DNA from: Holophagae bacterium
Lineage (GTDB): Bacteria > Acidobacteriota > Holophagae > Acanthopleuribacterales > Acanthopleuribacteraceae
DNA length: 64,000 bases
NCBI GenBank assembly: GCA_030429565.1
Contig: JAUIFE010000017.1
Coordinates: 119,006 to 183,005 of the forward strand
Direction of reading: 5' to 3'
The position numbers and the translations under genes are program-made. Positions 16,622 through 24,964 of the stretch are shown piece after piece. The notes under the pieces are model-generated. The model was given only the letters and a program-made list of their open reading frames with translations. It had not been told where the DNA came from and ran no database searches. Numbering within the stretch: the first letter of the stretch is position 1; every line of letters begins with the position of its first letter.

Positions 16622-16842
16622 CGGCTTGGGCGGCCGCGTTCGTTCGCAAGCCGTCCTTCGCTTTGATGTGCTTTGTGCAAAAGCGGCCATTGGCTCTGGT
16701 CAGTCATTTCAATTAGTGCTAGTGTTTGCCGAACTCGATGCCTTTGGTTTCCCCAGAGGTCGGCGAATCGGTGACGGGTTCTCCCCCAACGCGTTCACCC
16801 TTTTGGATTTGCCGAATGTTCCTCGTCCCACAGGAGGCAGCT

Positions 16843-18300
16843 TTGATCCTTCACGGCTATGAGCCGGTGATCGGCTTAGAAGTTCACGCTCAGCTCACAA
16901 CGCAGTCCAAATTGTTTTGTGGTTGTTCCACCACCTTTGGCGCGCGCGCCAACGACCAGACCTGCCCCGTTTGTTTGGGCATGCCGGGCGCCTTGCCCGT
17001 GCTAAATCGCCAGGCTATTGAATGCGCGATTAAACTTGCTCTGGCGGTTCACAACGATCCCGTCGGGCAATCGGTTTTTGCGCGGAAAAATTACTTTTAT
17101 CCTGACTTACCCAAGGGTTACCAGATTTCCCAATACGAGCAGCCTATTGTCGGGCCGGGTCGCATTTTGATCGAGACCCAGAGTGGTGATACCAAAACCA
17201 TTCGCATTAACCGCGCTCATTTGGAAGAAGACGCCGGCCAGTCCAGCCACGAAGGGCATCCTCAATCTAGTAAAAAAAGTTACGTCAACTTAAATCGCGG
17301 TGGTATCCCGTTGCTCGAGATTGTAACGGAGCCCGATCTGCATTCGCCGGAAGAAGCCTACGCCTACCTGACGGAACTCAAAGCGATTTTGCAGTACCTC
17401 GGCATTTGCGACGGCAACATGGAAGAGGGCAGTTTGCGTTGTGACGCCAACGTGTCCGTGCGACCGGTGGGCCAAGAAAAGTTAGGGACCCGTACCGAAC
17501 TCAAAAACCTCAACTCCTTTAATAACGTCCGTCGCGCCATCCAGCATGAAATTGACCGTCAGGTGACCCTGTGTTCCCAGGGCGAAGCCGTTGCCCAGTG
17601 CACCTTGTTGTGGGATGTCGACACCCAGACGACGCGGGTGATGCGCACCAAGGAAGACAGCCACGACTATCGCTATTTTCCCGACCCCGATTTATTGCCG
17701 ATTGAAGTGACGCGTGCGCAAGTGGAAGCGGCGGCCGCGACCATGCCCGAGCTGCCGCGCCAAAAATACGAGCGCTTCATCGATACCTTCCAGTTGAGTC
17801 GTGAAGACGCGGCGCGATTGACCGTCGACAAAGAGCTGTCGGCTTATTACGAAGAAGTGGTCGCCGGTTGTCAGGAGCCAAAGACGGCCGCAAACTGGAT
17901 TTTAGCCGAGCTCTTGCGTGACCTGAAACAGGTTGAGGGCGGCCTTGCCGCCTGTCCGATCCAGCCGCGACACCTTGCCGGATTGATTCAGTTGATCGCG
18001 ACCGACGTGATTTCGGGTAAAATCGCCAAGGAAGTGTTTGCCGACATGTTTCAGACGGGCGATGATCCCGAATTGATCGTAGAGCGTAAAGGTCTCAAGC
18101 AAATTACCGACACGAGTGCCTTAGAGGCGATTGTCAAACAGATCATTGAAAGCAATCCCGATCCCGTCAACGAATACCGCAACGGAAAAACAAAAGTGTT
18201 TGGTTTCTTCGTAGGCCAAGCGATGAAGGCGACAAAGGGCCAGGGAAATCCGGCCTTATTAAACAAACTGTTAAAACAACACCTGGAAAACCAGTCCTAA
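16843..18300 (+). CDS. gatB: Asp/Glu-tRNA amidotransferase subunit B
   Basis: 485 residues from TTG 16843, chosen because AGGAGG lies 5 bases upstream and the protein then begins, as usual, just before YEPVIGLEVHAQL. GatB, with GatA and GatC, converts Glu-tRNA(Gln) and Asp-tRNA(Asn) to the amidated forms. Visible family signatures: KLFCGCS, CPVCLGMPGALPVLN (zinc-binding Cys pairs), KNYFYPDLPKGYQISQYEQP, INRAHLEEDAGQ, the SLRCDANVSVRP segment, and the YqeY-like tail ending in FFVGQAMKATKGQGNPALLNKLL, which contacts tRNA. Length and motifs indicate a full-length enzyme. gatA and gatC are not adjacent. Its presence implies indirect synthesis of Gln- or Asn-tRNA. Confidence 0.97.
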   Translation: MILHGYEPVIGLEVHAQLTTQSKLFCGCSTTFGARANDQTCPVCLGMPGALPVLNRQAIECAIKLALAVHNDPVGQSVFARKNYFYPDLPKGYQISQYEQPIVGPGRILIETQSGDTKTIRINRAHLEEDAGQSSHEGHPQSSKKSYVNLNRGGIPLLEIVTEPDLHSPEEAYAYLTELKAILQYLGICDGNMEEGSLRCDANVSVRPVGQEKLGTRTELKNLNSFNNVRRAIQHEIDRQVTLCSQGEAVAQCTLLWDVDTQTTRVMRTKEDSHDYRYFPDPDLLPIEVTRAQVEAAAATMPELPRQKYERFIDTFQLSREDAARLTVDKELSAYYEEVVAGCQEPKTAANWILAELLRDLKQVEGGLAACPIQPRHLAGLIQLIATDVISGKIAKEVFADMFQTGDDPELIVERKGLKQITDTSALEAIVKQIIESNPDPVNEYRNGKTKVFGFFVGQAMKATKGQGNPALLNKLLKQHLENQS

Positions 18301-18571
18301 ACGGAGTCCAAGGGCCGGCGAAAAGCGTCGCAAAGACGTCTGCTACCGAAAAAAACAAAGGTTAGGCTTGTCTCGAAAGCATGCCTTGCTTTGAAATAGG
18401 TAGTCTAAATCAATGCAACCATCCGGCCGAATCCTCGTTCATTATTCAAGTTTCGGGTCTGGGGTGGTAAAATGCGAAGATTCGAATGGTGTCGTTCGAA
18501 ATTGCGTGACGAAAGTTTCCCCGGATAGCCAAATTAACTTACAGGACTGCCTGGCAGCGACGTGACCGACT

Positions 18572-21500
18572 ATGAAGCAACAAAAGATCGGTAGATACAT
18601 CATCGAGGGGATCCAGGGCGAAGGCGCCATGGGTATGGTTTTCCGTGCCTTCGATCCCGTCATCCAGCGTACCGTGGCGATCAAACGCGTTAGTTTCAAG
18701 GGTATTGAAAAAGACGAAGATCGCGAGACGTACAAAGAAAACTTTTTCCGTGAAGCCCGTATCGCGGGCAGTCTGCACCATCCCAACATCGTGACCATTC
18801 ACGACATTGGCGAAGACAGTGGGTCACCGTTCGTCGTTATGGAATTCATTGACGGACAAGTACTTGCGGACCGTTTGGAAGGCGACGACCCACTCACTTA
18901 CGCCGCCTGTGCCAATATCATTTCGCAAATTTGCCACGCATTGAATGTCGCCCATGAGCGTCAAATCGTTCACAGCGACATCAAGCCCCAAAACATCATG
19001 TTGGATCGCGACCTTTCGGTGCGCATCCTCGACTTTGGGATCGCGAAGCTGGCCGACACGCACGGTGGCCAGCCTGGCGAGTTTCTAGGCACGCCCAAGT
19101 ACGCAAGCCCGGAACAGATCCGCAACCAGGCATTGGATGCACGCAGCGATATTTTTTCCTTGGGTGTTTTGGCCCACACGCTGTTGACCGGCGAGAGTCC
19201 CTTTCCCGGCACGTCCCTTGACAGCATCCTCTACAAAATTCTTAATTGTCCGCCCGATATTCAGAGCTTGCCGCCCTCATTAGGGGTGAACGACAGCCGT
19301 TTCCGCGCCATTTTCGAGAAGGTTCTGTTTAAGCACCCGGATCGTCGTTACCAAAGTGCCGTTCAATTTGCCGATGACCTGGAAGACGTTCTCAAGGATG
19401 TCGACCTGTCTTCGACCGTGGTTTCCGCCAAAATGAGCCCTGAACGCGAAAAGGCTGTCAAAGAGTTTCGTGAACAGCTTGAAAAAGCGATTCAGACCGA
19501 AGATTTGGACGCGGCTCAGGCTGCTGTTGAAGGGTTGCGCCGCGAGGAACAGGAAGTCCACGAGGAAGAAAAAGAGCTGGCCAAATTGGCGTCGGTGATC
19601 GACTCCAAACGCGAAGCAGCACGGCAACAGCAGGTTGAAGACTTCCGCAAGGCGTTTCGCGATCATGTCGGAAGTATGGAGCTTGAAAAAGCTGAAGACT
19701 GCATTGAACGCCTCAAAGAATTGAGCGTCACGATCAAAAAAGAAACGGGCGTGCTCGAAGAGCTCAGGGCACACGAAGCGAAGGTGGCGCCTTTCCGCCA
19801 GGCATTTGAAGCCGCCATAGCGGCACGTGATCTCAGCGCTGCTCAGACCGCCTACGCCGGACTTAGTGAACTCGAGGCCAATGATGACGCCGATCAGCGT
19901 CGTATTACCGATTTAGAAGCGCAGTTGGCACGTGACGCCGCCCAGCGGGAACAGGCCATTGCGCAGCATCGCGATCGCTTTAAAGATGCCGTTGCCAATC
20001 GCAACTGTGATCAGGCTGCAGCCGAATTGCAAGCACTGCAACAGCTTCAAGCGCCGGCCGACGATGAACGCAAAGCCTTAGAAGACCTAAACCGTATTAT
20101 TGCCGAGGAAAGTAAAGCCCGCGAATCGCAGGCTGATATCTTGCGCGCTCTGTTCGTTGAAGAAGTCGCGCGCGGCGATTTCAAAGCCGCCGAGAACACC
20201 CTGAAAGGGTTGGGCGACCTGGGCGAGAACATTAGCGAAGAAGTGCGCCGCCTGAATATGGCCCGTCGTGGCGCCGGTGGCGGTGAACTGGACGGCCAAG
20301 TCCGGCAGGCGCAACAAGCGTGGGCCGCCGCCCGGCAAAACAAAGACATCGCCGCTGGTGAAGCAGCGCTGGATCAGCTCCACCTGTTGGGCGAGGATGT
20401 TTCCCCGCTGCGTGCTGAAATTGCCGCGTGGAAAAAACCTGCGGCACCGCCGGCACCACCCAAGGCGGAGAAAAAACCATTCCCCATTGCCATTGTTGCG
20501 GCCGTGGCCGCCGTGTTGGTCGCTGCCATCTTGGGCGGCCTCTTTTTTACCGGTGGTGACGATCCGCAACCGACGCCTGCACCGGTTCAGGTGACACAAA
20601 ACGATCCACCCAAACCGAACCTTGATCCCGAGCCGGTTACCGACCCGGTCATCTCCGAACAAGACCCGGATCCGCTACCCGAGGAAACGCTCGGAACACT
20701 TCCCGAACCCGGGGACGAAACCTTGACCGCCCAAAACGATTCGGAGCCTGCTGAAGATACGAGCGACGTAGCAGAAGACACCGCGGTTGAAGACACACCG
20801 CCGTTGCCCGATCCCGAACCGGCTGAAACGGTGGCTTCCACGCCCGTGGTCGAACCCAAGCAGCCACCCGCCCAGTCGTCCAATAACGACGTCGATAAAC
20901 CCAAGCCGCCGAAGCCGCGTCAGCGTCCGGTGCGCAATACCAAAACGACACCGACGACGGCGGCCGACGAACCGCAGAAACCCACGGATGACTTCCGCAT
21001 TCCCGATGCCGAATTTCGTGCCTTCCTGGTGCGTGAATTCGATGCTGACGAAGACGGCTTCCTCAGCACCAAAGAAGCGGCTCGCGTGACCCGCATTGAT
21101 ACGCCGGGTTCCAATTACACACGCGGCAACATTCGCGATTTGACCGGCATCGAAAATTTTCCCAATTTGGTTCAATTGACCGTTGCTTACGAAGACCTCG
21201 AAACCATTCCTCCATTGCCCAAGGGTCTGGAAGTGCTTGTTTTATCTCATAATCAATTGACCAGTATTCCCGATATGGCCGGTGCCAAGTTGCGGGATCT
21301 CGACATTAGCCATAACCAACTGGATTCCTCGGACTGCCGTCAAATTGCCTCGATCATTTGGGGTAACCTTGACAAGCAGGGCGCCTTCATTGAATTCAAC
21401 CCGCAGAACAACGCCGTCAATCTTCCTTGTGTGGAAGTGGCGCTGTCCACCTTGCCGCCCTTAACTGAATTGGTCACTGTTCCTGCAGAAAAAACCGCCA

Positions 21501-21889
21501 ACGGCAAACGCAAGTTCGAACAGGTTGAAAAAGACATTCAAGCCAAAGATTTTGATTCGGCAGGCAAGTCATTGCGCAAGTTAGCGCGTAATGATGCGGA
21601 TACCTTCCGTTATGCCGAGGTTTTCGCCATGTTCCACTTTGAGTACGGCGAACACCTCAAAACCGAGAATGGCCTGCGTAAAGATATCTTCGATCAGTTC
21701 CAAACCATCGTCGATGGTCTTGGCAATCGCGAGAAGCTCACCACGCCGGCGGCCGTCTACTTGGGTCGTGCCTATTTTGAATTGGGTCAACGTAAAAAAG
21801 CCTTCCAAATGTGGCGCGATGTTGACCGCAAAACGCACCCCGAGCTGGACACCTACTACGAAAAAGCCGCCATCAGTTTGCGCAACTAA
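18572..21889 (+). CDS. Receptor Ser/Thr protein kinase with helical repeats, TM segment and LRR ectodomain
   Basis: 1105 residues. Cytoplasmic kinase domain (~7-275): Gly loop GEGAMGMVF (16-24), Lys38, catalytic loop HSDIKPQN (134-141), DFG (154-156), SPE (179-181). The catalytic loop has Ser in place of Arg of HRD, a non-RD kinase. Next (~290-620) is a helical linker with about six repeats of a ~45-residue unit such as EDLDAAQAAVEGL, RDLSAAQTAYAGL and GDFKAAENTLKGL. A single membrane helix lies at ~635-657, then an acidic Pro-rich stretch, an EF-hand-like loop DADEDGFLS (~824), leucine-rich repeats (LEVLVLSHNQLTSIP) and a C-terminal TPR-like region. It probably senses an envelope signal. No clear Shine-Dalgarno precedes the ATG. 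Confidence 0.9.
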   Translation: MKQQKIGRYIIEGIQGEGAMGMVFRAFDPVIQRTVAIKRVSFKGIEKDEDRETYKENFFREARIAGSLHHPNIVTIHDIGEDSGSPFVVMEFIDGQVLADRLEGDDPLTYAACANIISQICHALNVAHERQIVHSDIKPQNIMLDRDLSVRILDFGIAKLADTHGGQPGEFLGTPKYASPEQIRNQALDARSDIFSLGVLAHTLLTGESPFPGTSLDSILYKILNCPPDIQSLPPSLGVNDSRFRAIFEKVLFKHPDRRYQSAVQFADDLEDVLKDVDLSSTVVSAKMSPEREKAVKEFREQLEKAIQTEDLDAAQAAVEGLRREEQEVHEEEKELAKLASVIDSKREAARQQQVEDFRKAFRDHVGSMELEKAEDCIERLKELSVTIKKETGVLEELRAHEAKVAPFRQAFEAAIAARDLSAAQTAYAGLSELEANDDADQRRITDLEAQLARDAAQREQAIAQHRDRFKDAVANRNCDQAAAELQALQQLQAPADDERKALEDLNRIIAEESKARESQADILRALFVEEVARGDFKAAENTLKGLGDLGENISEEVRRLNMARRGAGGGELDGQVRQAQQAWAAARQNKDIAAGEAALDQLHLLGEDVSPLRAEIAAWKKPAAPPAPPKAEKKPFPIAIVAAVAAVLVAAILGGLFFTGGDDPQPTPAPVQVTQNDPPKPNLDPEPVTDPVISEQDPDPLPEETLGTLPEPGDETLTAQNDSEPAEDTSDVAEDTAVEDTPPLPDPEPAETVASTPVVEPKQPPAQSSNNDVDKPKPPKPRQRPVRNTKTTPTTAADEPQKPTDDFRIPDAEFRAFLVREFDADEDGFLSTKEAARVTRIDTPGSNYTRGNIRDLTGIENFPNLVQLTVAYEDLETIPPLPKGLEVLVLSHNQLTSIPDMAGAKLRDLDISHNQLDSSDCRQIASIIWGNLDKQGAFIEFNPQNNAVNLPCVEVALSTLPPLTELVTVPAEKTANGKRKFEQVEKDIQAKDFDSAGKSLRKLARNDADTFRYAEVFAMFHFEYGEHLKTENGLRKDIFDQFQTIVDGLGNREKLTTPAAVYLGRAYFELGQRKKAFQMWRDVDRKTHPELDTYYEKAAISLRN

Positions 21890-22044
21890 CGCGACGCCCT
21901 TTCGGACCCCGCTTCCGTGGTTTTGGCATGGTGCCCGCCACCTTTTGCGGCGCTACTTGCGGAACGCGACGGGATGGTGTGTCTGACTGTGTTTTGACTT
22001 ACATTCTGTAACCTCGGCCGTGCGCCTGTTGCGGGCGGCTTCTA

Positions 22045-22059
22045 AGATAGGCCCTATCT
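22045..22059. promoter_or_regulatory. 15-bp perfect palindrome upstream of the beta-helix gene
   Basis: AGATAGG-C-CCTATCT, two perfect 7-bp arms around one base, 37 bases before the ATG at 22097. The size and place fit an operator for a dimeric repressor, or a 5' UTR hairpin. Only the symmetry supports it. Confidence 0.3.
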
Positions 22060-22096
22060 ACTGTGCCGATCGTTTTGCAACCTTGGAGGTTGAAGC

Positions 22097-24964
22097 ATGA
22101 CCATGTCGGGTTCCCGCCGCTTTTTGGCGCTTGGCCGCCGACTCCTTGTATTGGCGATTTTTGCTTTGTTCAGCGGCTTTGTTTCCGCCGCTACCTATTA
22201 CGTTTCCAGTTCTGCCGGCAATGACAACAACAACGGCACCAGTGATCAAACGCCCTTCGCCTCCATTACGCGAGTCAACCAGCTTAGCTTAGCGCCTGGC
22301 GACCGCGTCTTGTTCCGTTGCGGCGATACTTTTCGCGGACCCGCGTTGGTGTTAACGGATTCCGGTGCTTCCGGGAACCCGATTACCATCGGCAGTTATC
22401 CCGACACGGGTTGCGCTGATCAACCCCTCTTGTCCGGGGCTTTTCCCGTGAGTGGCTGGTCTGTCTTCAGTGGCAATATCTACGTCGCCGATCTCAACAG
22501 CGGCGGCAACAGTGGCTTGTTTCCCAATGGCTTGAACCAACTATTTGAAGGCGATGCGCGTTTACCCTTTGGCCGTTGGCCCAACCGTGACGCCGGCGAT
22601 GGTGGTTTCAGCACTGTCGATCAAGCGCCTTCCGGCACACAAATCACGGACAACCAATTACCGACCAACGTCAATTGGACCGGCGCTATTGCGCACATTA
22701 AAGCCATTCGGTGGTCGATTACCAACCGTGAGGTGGTAGGACATTCCGGCACCACCTTGCAACTCGGCACGGCTACCGACTGTTACCAAGGCTGTCAAGA
22801 TTGGGGCTATTGGTTGAGTAACCACTTGGCGACCCTCGACAGCGAAGGCGAGTGGTATTACGATGCGTCGGCCAACCGCGTGTACCTCTACAGCGCCGGC
22901 GGCAGCCCGCAAGGGATTGAAGGTTCGGCGGTCATGGAGAGCCAAGGCGGCTCGATTGATTGGGGTCTGGTTGTTCTGGGTGATCACCTGCGCGGCTCCT
23001 TGAGTTACGTTACCGTCGACAACCTGCATGTGACGCGTTCCTTTGAGCACGGCATCACCACCCCGACAAACTCCGAGACCCAGGAACCGCAGGGCCTGAT
23101 CCTGCGCAACAACACCGTCAGCGATTGTGACGGTATCGGTCTCAACTTGGCCGTGTGGGCTTGGAACTTGGGTGGCAACTCGGGTTGGCGCGGCGGCACC
23201 AATCTGACCGTCGAAAACAACACCATCACCCGCATCAACCACATGGGCATTAACCTCTATTCGCGCGATTCTCTTTTTCGCGGTAACCATGTTTCCGATA
23301 TTGCGCTTATCGACAACTTGGGCGCTTCGGGTATGGGTTGCGGTCTGACTGGGAGCCAGGGATTTTGTACCGAGTTTGGCGATGGTGTTCGTATTAAATT
23401 GGATAATCCGACATTTACCGCTTTCGGTAACACCTTTGAACACAACCGTATTGAACGCACCGGCTACTGCGGTATCGACATCTTCGGCCGCGAGAACATC
23501 ATTCGTGAAAATCTCTTCCTCGAAACCTGTTACTCCAAGGGCGATTGTGGCGCCGTACGGACCTTTGGTCAGTCGCCTATCCAATCGTCACCCGTTGCCG
23601 ACTTGGAAATTCGTAACAACGTCATTCTGGATACCTTGGGTAATACTGACGGTTGTCGCGCTTTTTTCGACCCACCATTCGGCATTGGCCTCTACATTGA
23701 CTTCTTCTCGCGTAATGTTTTGGTCGACGGCAACACTGTTGCCGGTTCGACTATTGACGGTGTGTTGTTCCAGAACTCATCCGGTTCCGTTTCCAACAAC
23801 ACCTTGTTCAACAACAACACCGGCACCATGGAACGCGGGCAGTTGTATTTGGAGCACGGGCCGACGCAGTTAACCCAGGTCGTCGACAACATTTTTTACG
23901 GTCAAAATGAGCGTGCTCGTACCATTTCTACCGATTCCTTCAGTCGCGTGCTCGCCAGTGACCGCAATGCCTTTTTCAACCCTTACAATGACCGTCATAT
24001 TCTGGGTGAGTTTGCCACGCGTACCTTCCAAGATTGGCGCAACCAAACCGGTTTTGACAGCAACTCCATCACCAATGATTTCAACTTGTCTCCAGGCGAC
24101 GAGCCGCTGGGTACTTTATTTGTCAACGGTGGCAATCAAGCTGAAAGCGTCGATTTGGAAGGGGTCATTTACCGTAACTTGCAAGGTGAGCCGGTAACCG
24201 GATCACTGCAGTTGGCACCCTACAGTTCCATCGTCCTGATTGATACCGGAGAGAGCGCGCCAGGCGCAGTTTTGTCGGGTGACACCACCATTTGTGCCGC
24301 CGAAAGCGCCTTGTTGACCGTCGACCTCGAAGGGGTCGGTCCCTGGTCTTTGGTTTGGAGCGACGGTGCTTCCGAGCAGAACATTAATGCGACGCCGCAT
24401 GCCCGTACCGTCAACCCAAGCCAAACGACCACCTATACGTTGACTTCGGTCAGCGATTCTCGTGGTGCCGGCGGCGTGTCCGGTTCGGCGACTGTTATTG
24501 TTGGAACCGCCGATCCCTTGTCGATTTCCCCGCTTTGGCTCGCGGCTGGTGTACTGCCGCCGCGTTTCACGGCCGCCATTCCTTGCAGTGCCGATGTGAG
24601 TGGCCTGACCTGGCAGTACAACGGGCAAACCGTTGCAACTGACACCAATCCCTTCGACATGATGGACAACCAAGCCGGTGCCGGCACCTTGACCATCGGC
24701 GTCACCACCACCAATATGGGCACGCTCAACGCCGAGGCATTCCTTTTGGTGGCACCCACCCCCTGGCGGGACCGCAACGGTGACGGTTGCAACACCAGCG
24801 CCGATTTGCACCTCGCCGCCTCACAATGGGGTTCCGATCTTAGCGGCGATCCCAGTGGAAACGGCCGTGTCGACGTCCTCGATTTGCTTTACATCAACAC
24901 GTCCGGCGACTGCAATACCCCGCGAAAATCAGACACCGTTTTCATCCGAACCGCGTCGCGTTAG
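22097..24964 (+). CDS. Secreted right-handed parallel beta-helix protein with dockerin-like C-terminus
   Basis: 955 residues; GGAGG lies 8 bases before the ATG. A signal peptide (~1-32, cut after FVSA) precedes ATYYVSSSAGNDNNNGTS, the start typical of secreted polysaccharide lyase-like beta-helix proteins. The centre (~290-620) has many short coils with Asn-rich turns (LRNNTVSDCDGIGLNL, VENNTITRINHMGINL, IRNNVILDT), a parallel beta-helix found in pectate lyase, mannuronan epimerase and phage-tail folds. An Ig/PKD-like domain follows (~720-800). The C-terminal ~60 residues hold two calcium-loop motifs, DRNGDGCNTSADL and SGNGRVDVLDLL, in dockerin type I style. The substrate is unknown, possibly an acidic polysaccharide. 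The stop overlaps the convergent gene by 4 bp. Confidence 0.85.
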   Translation: MTMSGSRRFLALGRRLLVLAIFALFSGFVSAATYYVSSSAGNDNNNGTSDQTPFASITRVNQLSLAPGDRVLFRCGDTFRGPALVLTDSGASGNPITIGSYPDTGCADQPLLSGAFPVSGWSVFSGNIYVADLNSGGNSGLFPNGLNQLFEGDARLPFGRWPNRDAGDGGFSTVDQAPSGTQITDNQLPTNVNWTGAIAHIKAIRWSITNREVVGHSGTTLQLGTATDCYQGCQDWGYWLSNHLATLDSEGEWYYDASANRVYLYSAGGSPQGIEGSAVMESQGGSIDWGLVVLGDHLRGSLSYVTVDNLHVTRSFEHGITTPTNSETQEPQGLILRNNTVSDCDGIGLNLAVWAWNLGGNSGWRGGTNLTVENNTITRINHMGINLYSRDSLFRGNHVSDIALIDNLGASGMGCGLTGSQGFCTEFGDGVRIKLDNPTFTAFGNTFEHNRIERTGYCGIDIFGRENIIRENLFLETCYSKGDCGAVRTFGQSPIQSSPVADLEIRNNVILDTLGNTDGCRAFFDPPFGIGLYIDFFSRNVLVDGNTVAGSTIDGVLFQNSSGSVSNNTLFNNNTGTMERGQLYLEHGPTQLTQVVDNIFYGQNERARTISTDSFSRVLASDRNAFFNPYNDRHILGEFATRTFQDWRNQTGFDSNSITNDFNLSPGDEPLGTLFVNGGNQAESVDLEGVIYRNLQGEPVTGSLQLAPYSSIVLIDTGESAPGAVLSGDTTICAAESALLTVDLEGVGPWSLVWSDGASEQNINATPHARTVNPSQTTTYTLTSVSDSRGAGGVSGSATVIVGTADPLSISPLWLAAGVLPPRFTAAIPCSADVSGLTWQYNGQTVATDTNPFDMMDNQAGAGTLTIGVTTTNMGTLNAEAFLLVAPTPWRDRNGDGCNTSADLHLAASQWGSDLSGDPSGNGRVDVLDLLYINTSGDCNTPRKSDTVFIRTASR

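Noticed and set aside
16621..16654. 8-bp inverted repeat after the mla lipoprotein gene
   Set aside because: Loop of 18 bases and no T-run; could be chance.
22658..23584. 308-codon minus-strand open frame
   Set aside because: Antisense shadow of the repetitive beta-helix gene, with no ribosome site or domain.
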